Source: Mycolicibacter acidiphilus
Lineage (GTDB): Bacteria; Actinomycetota; Actinomycetes; Mycobacteriales; Mycobacteriaceae
Length of the DNA: 64,000 bases
Assembly: GCF_018455725.1 (NCBI RefSeq)
Contig: NZ_JAHCLR010000012.1
Coordinates: forward strand, 1-64,000
Direction of reading: 5' to 3'
Shown: positions 34,863 to 43,890 of the stretch, piece by piece
Position numbering within the stretch: the stretch's first letter is position 1
How the letters are laid out: every line of letters begins with the position of its first letter
The notes under the pieces: model-generated
What the model was told of the DNA's origin: nothing
Seen by the model: the letters and a program-made list of their open reading frames with translations, nothing else
Databases searched by the model: none
Translations under genes and position numbers: made by a program

Positions 34863-35990
34863 CTACGACGACGCCGCGGTCGTCTCGATGGCCGGGTGCG
34901 TTATCGGGCCCAGGGGAACCGACAGTTCGTCATCGCCGGCCAGGCGCCGGGCCGGGACCGCGAACGGGCGCGTCTCGGGTGCCGGCAGGCCAGCCCGGAC
35001 CGCGGGCAACTGGCGACCGGTGAACCTGTTGAGGCCAGACCAGACGGACTTCGGTAGCGGCTCGTCGCTGTGGTAGCGCACCCAGGCCGACACCTTCGGG
35101 CCGCCGTGCCCGGTGCTGATCCGGACCGTTACCACGGTCGCGTCGGCCTCGCGCAACCACAGTTCTTCCAGCGTCTTGGAGGTGAGGTACCGGGGTGACA
35201 CCCAGAAGCTGGTGGCGTATCCGTTGTAGTGCTTGAGCCGCAGCCAGCCGGGACGGCCCCAGGTCGGCTGCAGGCCAGCCAGTATCACGCTATCCACCTC
35301 CGCGATCTCGTCGCCGCCCATCGGCCAGGCAGTGCACTGCCTTCCGGCGAGGTCATGCGCCAATCTCTCGGTGGCTGCGGCCATGGTGGAAGCCACCGAA
35401 TCTCGGCTGGCAACGGCGTCGGAGTTGCGATGTGGGTCCATCCGCAACACCAGCCAGGTGCTGCGCGCTACGTCCGTTTCCGGGGCGGCGCCGCGGACGC
35501 TGACCGAGATGATGTCGATGCCGTCGAGTCGCGTGTCGAATTGACGCAGGCCGGCCGCGACGGTGCTCACCGGCAGGCTGGCCGACGCTGTGTCCTGGCG
35601 CTGGTGGCGACTCGCCGGCGTGCTGTCGGGTTGATCGACCGCGATCACAGACACCAGCTGTCTACCGAACTCGCGGATGCCGACTACTTCATGACCGTAG
35701 CGGCGTCGATGGTCGATTGCGGGTGTGCACGCCGCCGTCAACGTCTCCTCCGGGTCGCCCGACCAGTCCCATACCCACCCGGCTAACGCGGCCGGTACGG
35801 TGACGCCTCGGTAGGTGACCAGTCCGGCCAACGACACGAACCCCGCGACGCCGACACCGGCCCACCAGGCGATCGGCTGCCGAGGGTCCGGAAGTTGGCC
35901 CGCACCGTACAGCACGGCTACGGCGATGAGGAAGACGACCGTCACGCGGGGCCACGACATCGCCAGGCCAAGCCGGTGCTGCGGTTTCAT
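34863..35990 (-). CDS. EccE-like type VII secretion membrane protein
   Basis: 375 residues. Two N-terminal membrane helices (VTVVFLIAVAVLYGAG; WWAGVGVAGFVSLAGLVTY) precede a soluble domain with DHRRRYGHEVVGIREFGRQLV and GYATSFWVSPRYLTSKTLEEL, as in EccE subunits. EccE is a peripheral part of the ESX membrane complex. No eccB, C, D or mycP gene is near, so this is an orphan copy or a distant relative with another role. Confidence 0.65.
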   Translation of the reverse strand: MKPQHRLGLAMSWPRVTVVFLIAVAVLYGAGQLPDPRQPIAWWAGVGVAGFVSLAGLVTYRGVTVPAALAGWVWDWSGDPEETLTAACTPAIDHRRRYGHEVVGIREFGRQLVSVIAVDQPDSTPASRHQRQDTASASLPVSTVAAGLRQFDTRLDGIDIISVSVRGAAPETDVARSTWLVLRMDPHRNSDAVASRDSVASTMAAATERLAHDLAGRQCTAWPMGGDEIAEVDSVILAGLQPTWGRPGWLRLKHYNGYATSFWVSPRYLTSKTLEELWLREADATVVTVRISTGHGGPKVSAWVRYHSDEPLPKSVWSGLNRFTGRQLPAVRAGLPAPETRPFAVPARRLAGDDELSVPLGPITHPAIETTAASS

Positions 35991-36340
35991 CGCCTCGCCT
36001 CAAAGCCGAGGTTCTGGATGTGGTGTCTCATTGGATCACGATAGCCAGTTTGCTATCGATCCGCTCGCCGACGATCAGTATGATTCGACCGGAACGGTCT
36101 GGTGGAAAATCTTGCGTAATCATGGACATCGACGAGGTGCTGCACGGAAAATGAGATCCGCCAGTCCGACGCGAACCGCTCGTCGGGGTGCTGCAACTCG
36201 GATATCCCCAATAGAACGAGTTCAAGTTTGATATGAACTGAAGGTATTGCGGAGGCTAGGATGCAGACGCTCGACTGCTAGCGTTAGGGCAATGCGGAAC
36301 GAACACCGGACCGTTACCGAACTGATGCGGGGATCACACG
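35991..36340. other. 350-base divergent spacer between eccE-like and TetR genes
   Basis: No full gene is seen. It contains a candidate TetR operator at 36220-36238 and a TAGCGT -10 box at 36279-36284, with a short leaderless ORF from 36292 into the TetR gene. The part next to the eccE-like gene is AT-richer than its surroundings but shows no clear motif. Confidence 0.5.
36220..36238. promoter_or_regulatory. candidate TetR operator
   Basis: GTTCAAGTTTGATATGAAC has inverted arms GTTCA and TGAAC around a nine-base centre, upstream of the promoter of the tandem TetR pair. Autoregulation is typical for these families. Assignment is by position and symmetry only. Confidence 0.4.
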
Positions 36341-36348
36341 TTGGCTGA
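36292..36348 (+). CDS. 18-residue leaderless ORF overlapping the TetR start
   Basis: A TAGCGT -10 box at 36279-36284 is followed by seven bases and ATG 36292. The ORF MRNEHRTVTELMRGSHVG ends at TGA 36346-36348, eight bases inside the TetR gene that starts with TTG at 36341. Translation through it could re-initiate at the weak TTG. Third small ORF of this kind in the window. Confidence 0.35.
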   Translation: MRNEHRTVTELMRGSHVG

Positions 36349-37036
36349 CTCGACCGATCGGCGTGCGGACACGACGCGAAAGCAGATCGTCTGTGCGGCA
36401 GCACATCAGTTCGCCGAGCGCCCGTACCACGATGTCGGACTTGACGACATCCTCGCGGATGCTGAGTTGACCAAAGGCGCAATGTATTTTCATTTTCGAT
36501 CTAAGCACGCGCTGGCGATGGCGGTGATCGAACAGCAGTTGGCGACTGCGGGCGCGGCAGTACAGGAGCTGCTGGATCGGAACCTCTCCGGACTGGAAAC
36601 CCTGATCGACATCGGCTATCTGATGGCAGTCGAAGACATCAGCCAGCCGCAGGCTCGGGCAGTGCTTCATCTGCTGCCGGTGGTAGGTCGCGCAGAGGGA
36701 CTGCAGTCCGGCGTGCTGGCCAAAGCGACTCAGGATCTCAGCGTAGTAGCCGAACGCGCGGTCGCGGAGGGCGACATCATCGACGGGCGTGATCCGCAGG
36801 ACGTGGCACGTACGCTGTTGTCGATGTATCTCGGTCTGCGTCAAGCCGGTAACCTCGATGACGCCGCGGAATTCCTGCGGCAGTTCGAGCGCGGCTGGGC
36901 GGTGCTGCTTCCGGGTATCGTGCCGGCCGACCGGGTCGACTACTTCACCCAGTTCATCCGTCGGCGAACAGCGCTGGCCATCAGGACTGCTTCGGCACGG
37001 GGGGATTCCGTGGAGCAGGGCGACCGGGTGAGCTGA
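36341..37036 (+). CDS. TetR-family regulator, ScbR/gamma-butyrolactone-receptor-like
   Basis: 231 residues from a TTG. The helix-turn-helix is VGLDDILADAELTKGAMYFHFRSKHALAMAV-like at about 30-60, closest by eye to actinobacterial autoregulator (ScbR/ArpA) receptors. The C-terminal ligand domain is unremarkable. It overlaps the next TetR gene as TGATG, so both are co-translated. Confidence 0.75.
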   Translation: MADSTDRRADTTRKQIVCAAAHQFAERPYHDVGLDDILADAELTKGAMYFHFRSKHALAMAVIEQQLATAGAAVQELLDRNLSGLETLIDIGYLMAVEDISQPQARAVLHLLPVVGRAEGLQSGVLAKATQDLSVVAERAVAEGDIIDGRDPQDVARTLLSMYLGLRQAGNLDDAAEFLRQFERGWAVLLPGIVPADRVDYFTQFIRRRTALAIRTASARGDSVEQGDRVS

Positions 37037-37680
37037 TGGCGCGCCAGGTTCGGTCCGAGGCGACCCGACGGAAACTGCTCGACGCGGCGATCGAGGTGTT
37101 CTGCGAAGTCGGCTACGTCGATGCCGGCCGGACTGCGATCATCGAGCGGGCCGGCGTGACCAAAGGTGCCCTCTACCACCACTTCGACTCGATGGAGTCG
37201 CTGGTGGTGGCGATCATCGAGGGCGGATTCGCCACGGTGCGCACGACTTTCAGCAGCATGTGCCAGCCGTCTTCCCCGGCACTCGAGGGCATGATCCATG
37301 GCATGTTCGCCGTCACCGAGGTGCTGACCACGGACAAGGAGGCGCGTGCCGCGGGGCATCTCGTATTCACGCTCGCAGAGTCCAACGGTCTGGCCGGTGA
37401 GGTCTGCAACAAGTGGGTGGGCGAGGTGGCGGAGCAGGCGGGCCGAGCCATCGACGAGGGCGATCTGCGCGACGACCTCGACAAGAACCATGTCGGCGAG
37501 TCGATCGTGGGCGCGATGTTCGGGACCTGGCTGCTGTCGCAGTCGATCGGTGGCGACAGTATCGGCCGCCTGACGAGCATGTGGGGGGCGCTGCTGCCCG
37601 CGTTCGTGACGGATGATTCGCTGCCATACTTCCGGCAGTTCCTCACTCGTGAGGCGCTCCGCTACCAGCCGGAGCCGTAA
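37036..37680 (+). CDS. TetR-family regulator
   Basis: 214 residues. The N-terminal RRKLLDAAIEVFCEVGYVDA and IIERAGVTKGALYHHFDSME form the standard TetR helix-turn-helix. The two neighbours are different enough to bind different ligands and could act as homodimers or a heterodimer. It converges on the PAS gene with about 30 bases between stops. Target genes are unknown. Confidence 0.8.
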   Translation: MARQVRSEATRRKLLDAAIEVFCEVGYVDAGRTAIIERAGVTKGALYHHFDSMESLVVAIIEGGFATVRTTFSSMCQPSSPALEGMIHGMFAVTEVLTTDKEARAAGHLVFTLAESNGLAGEVCNKWVGEVAEQAGRAIDEGDLRDDLDKNHVGESIVGAMFGTWLLSQSIGGDSIGRLTSMWGALLPAFVTDDSLPYFRQFLTREALRYQPEP

Positions 37681-37710
37681 ACCGGCCGGTCAGCGAGTAG
37701 CGCCGCGGAG

Positions 37711-38112
37711 TTACCGCTCATCCAGCCACAACTGCTCGGTGAGATCCTGGAAGGTGGCGAGCGCCACCGGGTCGTCGACTCGTTCGAGGGCCGACTTGCT
37801 CATCAGTGCGCGAACGGTTGATCCATCCCGATGGGCAAGGGAGACAACCAAATTCGCCAGAGTATTCATGATCGATAGGGCGGATTCGTCTGACGGCGCC
37901 TCGCTGAAGATCTCTCGGAACTCCAAAGTCCGGACTTCATCGGTCGTGTAGCCGAGCATGTCCGCGAACCAACTGTTCGCGAAGATGATGGACCCGTCGT
38001 TGGCGATGGCAAGAACAGGGACTGGGAACCGCTCCAGTACGACCTGAGCGGGCAGTTGCCGCAGCGTCTCCGTCGGGGTCTGGGGGGTGCGGGAGTTCCG
38101 CCGTCGCTCCAT
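37711..38112 (-). CDS. single PAS-domain protein, paralogue of the 816-1247 protein
   Basis: 133 residues from ATG 38112. PVPVLAIANDGSIIFANSWF and MLGYTTDEV form the PAS core; VSLAHRDGSTVRALMSKSAL and FQDLTEQLW are nearly identical to the paralogue at 816. No output domain is attached. It probably senses a ligand or redox change and signals through protein contacts. The frame is open further upstream but without a convincing ribosome site. Confidence 0.75.
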   Translation of the reverse strand: MERRRNSRTPQTPTETLRQLPAQVVLERFPVPVLAIANDGSIIFANSWFADMLGYTTDEVRTLEFREIFSEAPSDESALSIMNTLANLVVSLAHRDGSTVRALMSKSALERVDDPVALATFQDLTEQLWLDER

Positions 38113-38467
38113 GCGTCGATTATGACTGCCGACCCTGACGATGCGGTGATGTTCCCCCGGGTTGCTTCTCGCCGTCGGCGCCGGGTGGACACGCCAACCA
38201 AACGCAAAGTCTTTGATTGGTAAATCAACGTCCCAAACGTATGTATTATTGGACGCTATGCGGAGTTTCGGTTTGCGGCGGCGAGCGCGGTGGCGTCTCG
38301 TCAGCGCCCAGCTTCCGCTCGTTTCGGCACCGTTCGGTGCCGACCATCGCTTCGCCCGGGGCACCGCGAGGGGTCCGCATCGCCGACTGCAGTCGGGGGT
38401 GCGGTTGTGTGCCGTCAGTTACCGGGCGTCGTTCTTTTTGAGTGAGCTCTTTGCAGGTGAGTTCTAC
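38113..38467. other. 355-base spacer with an orphan promoter and a hairpin
   Basis: It holds AAACGTATGTATTAT (38235-38249), matching promoters of the glycan locus, followed eight bases later by ATGCGGAGTTT, which is identical to the start of the leader ORF at 2170. A perfect 8-bp hairpin, CGGCACCG/CGGTGCCG, is at 38325-38342. The plus frame from 38258 stays open to 38521 (87 codons) but has no recognisable product. Confidence 0.5.
38235..38249 (+). promoter_or_regulatory. orphan GTATGTATTAT promoter
   Basis: TATTAT at 38244-38249 fits the TANNNT -10 box and lies eight bases from the ATG at 38258. The 10-base ATGTATTAT core plus preceding AAACG is the same as at 19554-19568 apart from one base (T for C). 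No gene of the glycan locus follows, so it may be a relic or drive a small RNA or peptide. Confidence 0.45.
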
Positions 38468-40333
38468 TCAGATCACCAGGGCCTGGCTGTCGGCGAGGAA
38501 GGGCATCGCCATCCAGCGTGACTCCAGCATCGACTGCGCGGTGGCGGCCGGCACCGGGCGGGAGAACAGGAAGCCCTGAGCGCGGTGGCACCCGTGCCGC
38601 ATCAGGGTCAGTGCGGCGGCTGACGTCTCGACGCCCTCGGCGACGACCTGCAGGCCGAACGCCTCGGCGAGCGCGATGATCGCCCGGACGATCGCCAGGT
38701 CCCCGGCGTTGGTGCCCAGTTCGCGGACGAAGACGGTGTCGATCTTCAAGATGTCGACCGGCAGATCCTTCAGGTGGGACAGCACCGCGTAGCCGGTGCC
38801 GAAGTCGTCGATGGCGATCTGCATCCCGGCGTCGCGCAGTTCGGCCAGCGTGCGCCGCGTGGAGTCGATGTTCTGCACCACGGCGCGCTCGGTGATCTCC
38901 AGGCACAGCGTGCCGGGATTCAGGCTGAACTCCTCGACCGTGTCGACGACGTTCTTGACGAAACCGCGGGACGCCAACTGCACGGGGGAGACGTTGACGC
39001 GCAGCGTGGAGTTCGGCCGCACCCCGCCGGCCTGCCACCGGCTGAATTCCGCGCACGCGGTCCGCAACACCCACCGGCCCAGGTCGTCGGCGAGGTTGGC
39101 GGACTCGGCGATGCCGATGAACGAACCCGGCAGCAGCAGGCCCCGGGTCGGATGGCGCCAGCGGACCAGCGCCTCGACGGCCACGATCGCGCCGCTCCAC
39201 AGGTCCACTTCCGGCTGGTAGTACAGCAGCAGCGACTCGTCGTCGATCTCGCCCTGCATGTGCAACTCGATGTCCTTGCGGAACAGGCTCTTCAGCGACA
39301 TGTCGTCGGTGGAGCTGACGGTCTGGTTGCCGCCCCCGCGCTTCGCCGCCAGCACCGCTTCGTCGGCGCGGTGCAGCAGATCTGCACCACTGTCCTCGCC
39401 GGGCTGCCCAACCGTCACACCGACGCTGACCGTGCGGTTGACGGTGTGGCCCTGGATCTCCACCCGTTCCCGCAGCGTGTTCTGCAGTCGGCTGGCGAAG
39501 TCCTCCGCGACGGCCATCGGCATCGCCCAGTCCGGGATGACGACGAACTCGTCGCCGCCGATCCGGGCGACCATGCTGCGGTCGCCGGCGTAGGCCTGCA
39601 GCCGCCGGGCGAAGTCCCGGATGAACCAGTCGCCGGCGCCGTGGCCGAGGAAGTCGTTGATCGGCTTGAGCCGGTCGAGGTCGATGTAGAAGACGCCGAC
39701 CGGTCCCGGCTGGCCGGGCGCGAGCCGCTCGGAGAGATGTGCGACCAGCGACCGGCGATTGTGCAGACCGGTCAGGTCGTCGTGGTCGGCCAGGTAGCGC
39801 AGTCGCTCCTCGGCCACCACCCGGGCCTGGAACTGCGCGAACAGCGACGCGATGGCCTCGATGGTGTTGAGTTCCTCGGCGCGCCACTTGGACCGGCGGT
39901 ACTTCACGAGCCCGAGCATCCCGGTGGTCGTGGTGCCGGAGATGAACGGGGCGGTGGCGACCGACATGCCGTCGACGTGATGTTCGGCGGCCATCGCCCG
40001 CACGTAGCCCGACGCCTGCGCCTCCGGCCGGATCACGGCCAGCTTCTTGGCATGTGCGCAGGTGGTGAAGACCGGGTCGGCGGTGGTGAACGCGACGACG
40101 GCCAGTGGATCCGGGTCGGGGACGTCGGCCCGCGGCGGCCACTCCGCCACCAGCTTCGAGGCCCGCACCCCGTGGTCGTTGTAGCGCAGGAATCCGCCGT
40201 CGACTCCTACTTGTTCGGTGAGTTGTTTGAGCACCTGCTCGCTGACCGCCGCCGCGGTCGCCGGGGTGGCGGCCATCAACTGCGCGGCGATGGAGGTGAC
40301 CAACGCCAGTCTGTCCGCCACGCCGTCGAGCAT
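38468..40333 (-). CDS. GAF-GGDEF-EAL cyclic di-GMP enzyme
   Basis: 621 residues, close in length and layout to M. tuberculosis Rv1354c. A GAF domain covers about 10-170. The diguanylate cyclase domain has an intact GGDEF at 259-263, and the phosphodiesterase domain has EALVRW (387-392), ITERAVV, DDFGTGYAVLSHL and EGVET. Both active sites look complete, so it can probably make and break c-di-GMP, with GAF as sensor. ATG 40333 avoids overlap with the upstream MarR gene. Confidence 0.9.
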   Translation of the reverse strand: MLDGVADRLALVTSIAAQLMAATPATAAAVSEQVLKQLTEQVGVDGGFLRYNDHGVRASKLVAEWPPRADVPDPDPLAVVAFTTADPVFTTCAHAKKLAVIRPEAQASGYVRAMAAEHHVDGMSVATAPFISGTTTTGMLGLVKYRRSKWRAEELNTIEAIASLFAQFQARVVAEERLRYLADHDDLTGLHNRRSLVAHLSERLAPGQPGPVGVFYIDLDRLKPINDFLGHGAGDWFIRDFARRLQAYAGDRSMVARIGGDEFVVIPDWAMPMAVAEDFASRLQNTLRERVEIQGHTVNRTVSVGVTVGQPGEDSGADLLHRADEAVLAAKRGGGNQTVSSTDDMSLKSLFRKDIELHMQGEIDDESLLLYYQPEVDLWSGAIVAVEALVRWRHPTRGLLLPGSFIGIAESANLADDLGRWVLRTACAEFSRWQAGGVRPNSTLRVNVSPVQLASRGFVKNVVDTVEEFSLNPGTLCLEITERAVVQNIDSTRRTLAELRDAGMQIAIDDFGTGYAVLSHLKDLPVDILKIDTVFVRELGTNAGDLAIVRAIIALAEAFGLQVVAEGVETSAAALTLMRHGCHRAQGFLFSRPVPAATAQSMLESRWMAMPFLADSQALVI

Positions 40334-40391
40334 ATTCGGAAACCGGCAGGTCTGCGACCGCTGCGGACCCGTCGGACCCGGTCGGTGGGTG

Positions 40392-40844
40392 TTACCGCTC
40401 CTGCGAGCGGACCGGGTCGGGGCCGGCGAGGAACTGGCGCAGCACCGCGACGGCGTCGGCGAGTGCCTGCCGGCCCTCCGGCGCCAGCCGGTCCAGCTCC
40501 GGGTCGATGGCCGAGGCCCGGTCCTGGCGGACCCTGGCGAGGGTGGCCACCCCTTTGTCGGTGATCCGGACCAGCACCGCCCGGGCGTCATCGGGATCGA
40601 CGGTGCGGGTCGTCAGGCCGGCGTCCTCGAGGCGGCGGACCTGGGTGGTCATGGTCGGTTGCGAGCAGTGGTCGACGGCGGCCAGCTCGGAGATCCGCGC
40701 TTCGCCGAGGTCCTCGATGGTGGACAGCAGGCGGGCCTGCGCGCCCGGGATCGGCAGTTGCACCCGCTGGGTCGCCAGCCTGTTGAGCCGGGCGACCACG
40801 CTGAGCAGATCGGCGCCCAGGCTGGTTTCGACGGATGCGGCCAT
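40392..40844 (-). CDS. MarR-family transcriptional regulator
   Basis: 150 residues. The winged helix is visible as ISELAAVDHCSQPTMTTQVRRLEDAGLTTRTVDPDDARAV-like segments (about 50-95), with the usual DDAR wing. It is divergent from the transporter gene at 40936 with 91 bases between, as Rv2327 and Rv2326c are arranged in M. tuberculosis. It probably represses itself and perhaps the transporter. Confidence 0.8.
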   Translation of the reverse strand: MAASVETSLGADLLSVVARLNRLATQRVQLPIPGAQARLLSTIEDLGEARISELAAVDHCSQPTMTTQVRRLEDAGLTTRTVDPDDARAVLVRITDKGVATLARVRQDRASAIDPELDRLAPEGRQALADAVAVLRQFLAGPDPVRSQER

Positions 40845-40862
40845 CGGCCCATCATTTCATAG

Positions 40863-40879
40863 CTTGCCTAAGTAGCAAA
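40863..40879. promoter_or_regulatory. candidate MarR operator
   Basis: CTTGCCTAAGTAGCAAA has TTGC and GCAA arms around seven bases. It lies 20-35 bases upstream of the MarR start in the divergent spacer, where a dimeric repressor would block both directions. Confidence 0.4.
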
Positions 40880-40935
40880 GTCGGGCGGCGTGGCGCGCGG
40901 CGGCCGGTGTCGTGGCGACCTGGCAGAATCGACGG

Positions 40936-43050
40936 GTGATCGAGACCGGCGAGGGCAGTGCGGGCAGTCGGGCACGGTCGTTGCAGCCGGTCGAGATCGC
41001 GCAGGCGTCGGTGATGGCCGCGCTCTGCGCCGCGACCGCGATCATCGCCGTCATCGTCCCGTTCGCCGGCGGCCTGGCGCTGCTCGGGACCGTCCCGATG
41101 GGGCTGCTGGCCTACCGGTACCGGATCCGGGTGCTGTTCGCGGCCACGGTGGCCGCGGGCACGATCGCCTTCCTGATCGCCGGACTCGGCGGGCTGATGA
41201 CCGTCATCAACACCGCGTACATCGGCGGGCTGACCGGTGCGATCAAACGCCGCCGCCGCGGCCTGCCGACCGTGCTGGCCGTCGGGTTCGTCGCCGGGAC
41301 GGTGTTCGGGGCCGGGAACGTCGCCGCCCTGGCGGTGCTCTCGCGACTGCGGCTGCTGATCTTCGACACGATCACCGCCAACGTCGACGGCGCGGCGAAG
41401 ATCATCGAGGGATGCGCGAAACTGCTCGACTGGCTGGCGGCGCAGGCCGATCGAGTCACCTGGCTGCCGCACCTGGCGGCACCCGGCGGTGTGCTGCGGA
41501 TCTTCGCGCACGACCTGCGCGGGTTCTTCGCCGCCGCCCTGCACTACTGGCCGTGGCTGATCCTGGTCAACACCATCTTCTCGATCATGGTCCTGTCGGT
41601 GATCGGGTTCTGGGGGCTGTCCCGGGTGCTGCGCCGGCTGCGCGGCATCCCCGATGTGCACAAACTCGACGGCAACGCCGGCGAGGGGCCGGCCGCGCCG
41701 GTGCCGGTACACCTGCGCGACGTGCGGTTCCGCTACCCGAACACCGATCACGACGCGCTCGGGCCGGTCAGCCTGACCGTGGCGGCCGGTGAGCACGTCG
41801 CGATCACGGGCGCGAACGGATCCGGCAAGACCACGCTGATGCTGATCCTGGCCGGTCGGGCGCCGACTGCCGGCACCATTGAGCGGCCCGGTGCGGTCGG
41901 GCTGGGCCGGCCGGGCGGTACCGCGGTGGTGATGCAGCACCCGGAGAGTCAGGTGCTGGGCACCCGGGTCGCCGACGACGTGGTGTGGGGGCTGCCGCCG
42001 GGCACCACCACCGACATCGACCGCCTGCTCGGCGAGGTCGGCCTGGACGGTTTCGCCGAACGTGACACCGGCGGGCTGTCCGGCGGCGAGTTGCAGCGGC
42101 TGGCGGTCGCCGCGGCGCTGGCCCGGGAACCAGCGCTGCTGATCGCCGACGAGGTGACCAGCATGGTCGACCCGCGCGGCCGTGAAGTCCTGCTGCGGGT
42201 GCTGACCGAATCCTCACAGCGTCACCACGCCTCGCTGGTGCACATCACCCACTACAACGACGAGGCCGGTTTCGCCGACCGCACCATCGACCTGAGCGGT
42301 TCGCGGGACAACACCGCGATGGTCGAGACCGTTGCCGCCCCCGCCGCATCGGCGCTGCGCCACCCCGGCGACACCGAGCGGCCGGTGCTGGAGCTGTGCG
42401 ACGTCGGGCACGAATACGCCAGCGGCACACCGTGGGCCAAGACCGCGCTGCGCGACATCAGCTTCGCGGTGGGCGAGGGCGAGGGCCTGCTGATCCACGG
42501 CGGCAACGGCTCCGGGAAGTCGACGCTGGCCTGGATCATGGCCGGCCTGACCACGCCGACGACCGGCAGCTGCCTGCTCGCCGGCCGACCGGTCGATCAG
42601 CAGGTGGGTGTCGTGGCGCTCTCGTTCCAGGCGGCCCGGCTGCAGCTGATGCGCAGCCACGTCGGACTGGAGGTGGCGTCGGCGGCGGGCTTCTCCCCGG
42701 CCGACCACGAGCGGGTGAGCGCCGCCCTGGCCGTCGTCGGCCTGGACGCGGAGTTGGCGAAGCGGCGCATCGACCAGCTCAGCGGCGGCCAGATGCGCCG
42801 GCTGGTGCTGGCCGGCCTGCTGGCCCGGTCACCCCGGGCGCTGATCCTCGATGAGCCGCTCGCCGGCCTGGACGCGGCCAGTCGCAGCAGCCTGCTGCGA
42901 CTGCTGGAGGATCTGCGCCGGGAGACCGGGCTGACCGTGGTGGTCATCTCCCACGACTTCGACGGCCTGGACGGATTGTGCCCGCGGACCCTGCATCTGC
43001 GCGGCGGGGTGCTGGTCTCCGAACCCGCGGTCACCGGCGGTGTGGCATGA
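40936..43050 (+). CDS. ECF-type transporter: S-like membrane domain fused to two ABC ATPases
   Basis: 704 residues, close to M. tuberculosis Rv2326c. The first roughly 235 residues are membrane helices. ATPase 1 has Walker [10 protein letters not shown], signature LSGGEL and Walker B LLIADE. ATPase 2 has [15 protein letters not shown] and LILDEP. Substrate capture and energising are thus in one chain; the T component is next. Likely a vitamin or metal uptake system. GTG 40936 is preferred over 40912. Confidence 0.85.
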   Translation: MIETGEGSAGSRARSLQPVEIAQASVMAALCAATAIIAVIVPFAGGLALLGTVPMGLLAYRYRIRVLFAATVAAGTIAFLIAGLGGLMTVINTAYIGGLTGAIKRRRRGLPTVLAVGFVAGTVFGAGNVAALAVLSRLRLLIFDTITANVDGAAKIIEGCAKLLDWLAAQADRVTWLPHLAAPGGVLRIFAHDLRGFFAAALHYWPWLILVNTIFSIMVLSVIGFWGLSRVLRRLRGIPDVHKLDGNAGEGPAAPVPVHLRDVRFRYPNTDHDALGPVSLTVAAGEHVAITGANGSGKTTLMLILAGRAPTAGTIERPGAVGLGRPGGTAVVMQHPESQVLGTRVADDVVWGLPPGTTTDIDRLLGEVGLDGFAERDTGGLSGGELQRLAVAAALAREPALLIADEVTSMVDPRGREVLLRVLTESSQRHHASLVHITHYNDEAGFADRTIDLSGSRDNTAMVETVAAPAASALRHPGDTERPVLELCDVGHEYASGTPWAKTALRDISFAVGEGEGLLIHGGNGSGKSTLAWIMAGLTTPTTGSCLLAGRPVDQQVGVVALSFQAARLQLMRSHVGLEVASAAGFSPADHERVSAALAVVGLDAELAKRRIDQLSGGQMRRLVLAGLLARSPRALILDEPLAGLDAASRSSLLRLLEDLRRETGLTVVVISHDFDGLDGLCPRTLHLRGGVLVSEPAVTGGVA

Positions 43051-43880
43051 CCGGGGCCGCGAAGCCGGCGGGCCGCCCGATGGTGCTGCTGCGGCCGGTG
43101 CCGGGCACATCGGCGGTGCACCGGCTGTGGGCCGGGACGAAACTGATCGTCGTCTTCGCGATCTCGGTGCTGATGACCTTCTACCCGGGCTGGGCGACGA
43201 TCGGCGCGGTGGCGGTGCTGGTGTTCGCCGGCGCCCGCATCGCCCGGGTGCCCCGCGGCGCGCTGCCCTCGGTGCCGCACTGGCTGTGGGTGCTGCTGCT
43301 GATCGGCGGGGTCACCGCGGCGATGGCGGGCGGCGCCCCGGTGGTGCAACTGGGTTCGGCGCACCTCCAACTGGGCGGACTGCTGAACTTCCTGCGGATC
43401 ACGGCGCTCTCGATCGTGCTGCTCGGGCTGGGCGCGATGGTGTCGTGGACCACCAACGTCGCCGAGATCGCGCCGGCGGTGGCGACGCTGGGCCGCCCGC
43501 TGCGCTGGCTGCGGATCCCGGTCGACGACTGGGCGGTCACGCTGGCCCTGGCGCTGCGGGCCTTCCCGATGCTGATCGACGAGTTCCGGGTGCTCTACGC
43601 CGCCCGCAGTCTGCGGCCCCGGCCGTATGCGCGCACCCGCCGGGAACGCCGCCGGCGCTGGGCCCGGGAGATCATCGACCTGATCACCGCGGCGATCACC
43701 GTCACGCTGCGCCGGGCCGACGAGATGGGTGATGCGATCACCGCGCGCGGCGGGGTCGGCCAGATCGTGGCGTCACCGGCGCGGCCCAAGTTCGCCGATG
43801 CGGTGGCCCTGGCGATCGTCGCGGTGACCTGCGGTGCGGCCCTGGCGGTCGAGTTGACGGTGCTGACGACCACCCGCTGA
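43047..43880 (+). CDS. ECF transporter T component (CbiQ/EcfT family)
   Basis: 277 residues, like Rv2325c. Membrane helices in the N-terminal two thirds are followed by a cytosolic coupling region with ARSLRPRP and ARGGVG motifs, the Ala-Arg-Gly signatures that contact the ATPases. ATG overlaps the ATPase stop as ATGA, consistent with fixed stoichiometry. It converges on uspC ten bases away. Confidence 0.85.
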   Translation: MTGAAKPAGRPMVLLRPVPGTSAVHRLWAGTKLIVVFAISVLMTFYPGWATIGAVAVLVFAGARIARVPRGALPSVPHWLWVLLLIGGVTAAMAGGAPVVQLGSAHLQLGGLLNFLRITALSIVLLGLGAMVSWTTNVAEIAPAVATLGRPLRWLRIPVDDWAVTLALALRAFPMLIDEFRVLYAARSLRPRPYARTRRERRRRWAREIIDLITAAITVTLRRADEMGDAITARGGVGQIVASPARPKFADAVALAIVAVTCGAALAVELTVLTTTR

Positions 43881-43890
43881 CGGGAGGGCG

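Noticed and set aside
38258-38521. 87-codon plus-strand ORF after the orphan promoter as a real gene.
   Set aside because: Arg-rich, no domain, and overlaps the end of the GGDEF-EAL gene; kept only as a possible transcript.
38774-40564. 596-codon plus-strand open frame opposite the GGDEF-EAL gene.
   Set aside because: High-GC antisense shadow; the minus strand carries clear catalytic motifs.
40334-40591. N-terminal extension of the GGDEF-EAL protein.
   Set aside because: It overlaps the MarR coding region in another frame; ATG 40333 gives a length close to Rv1354c.
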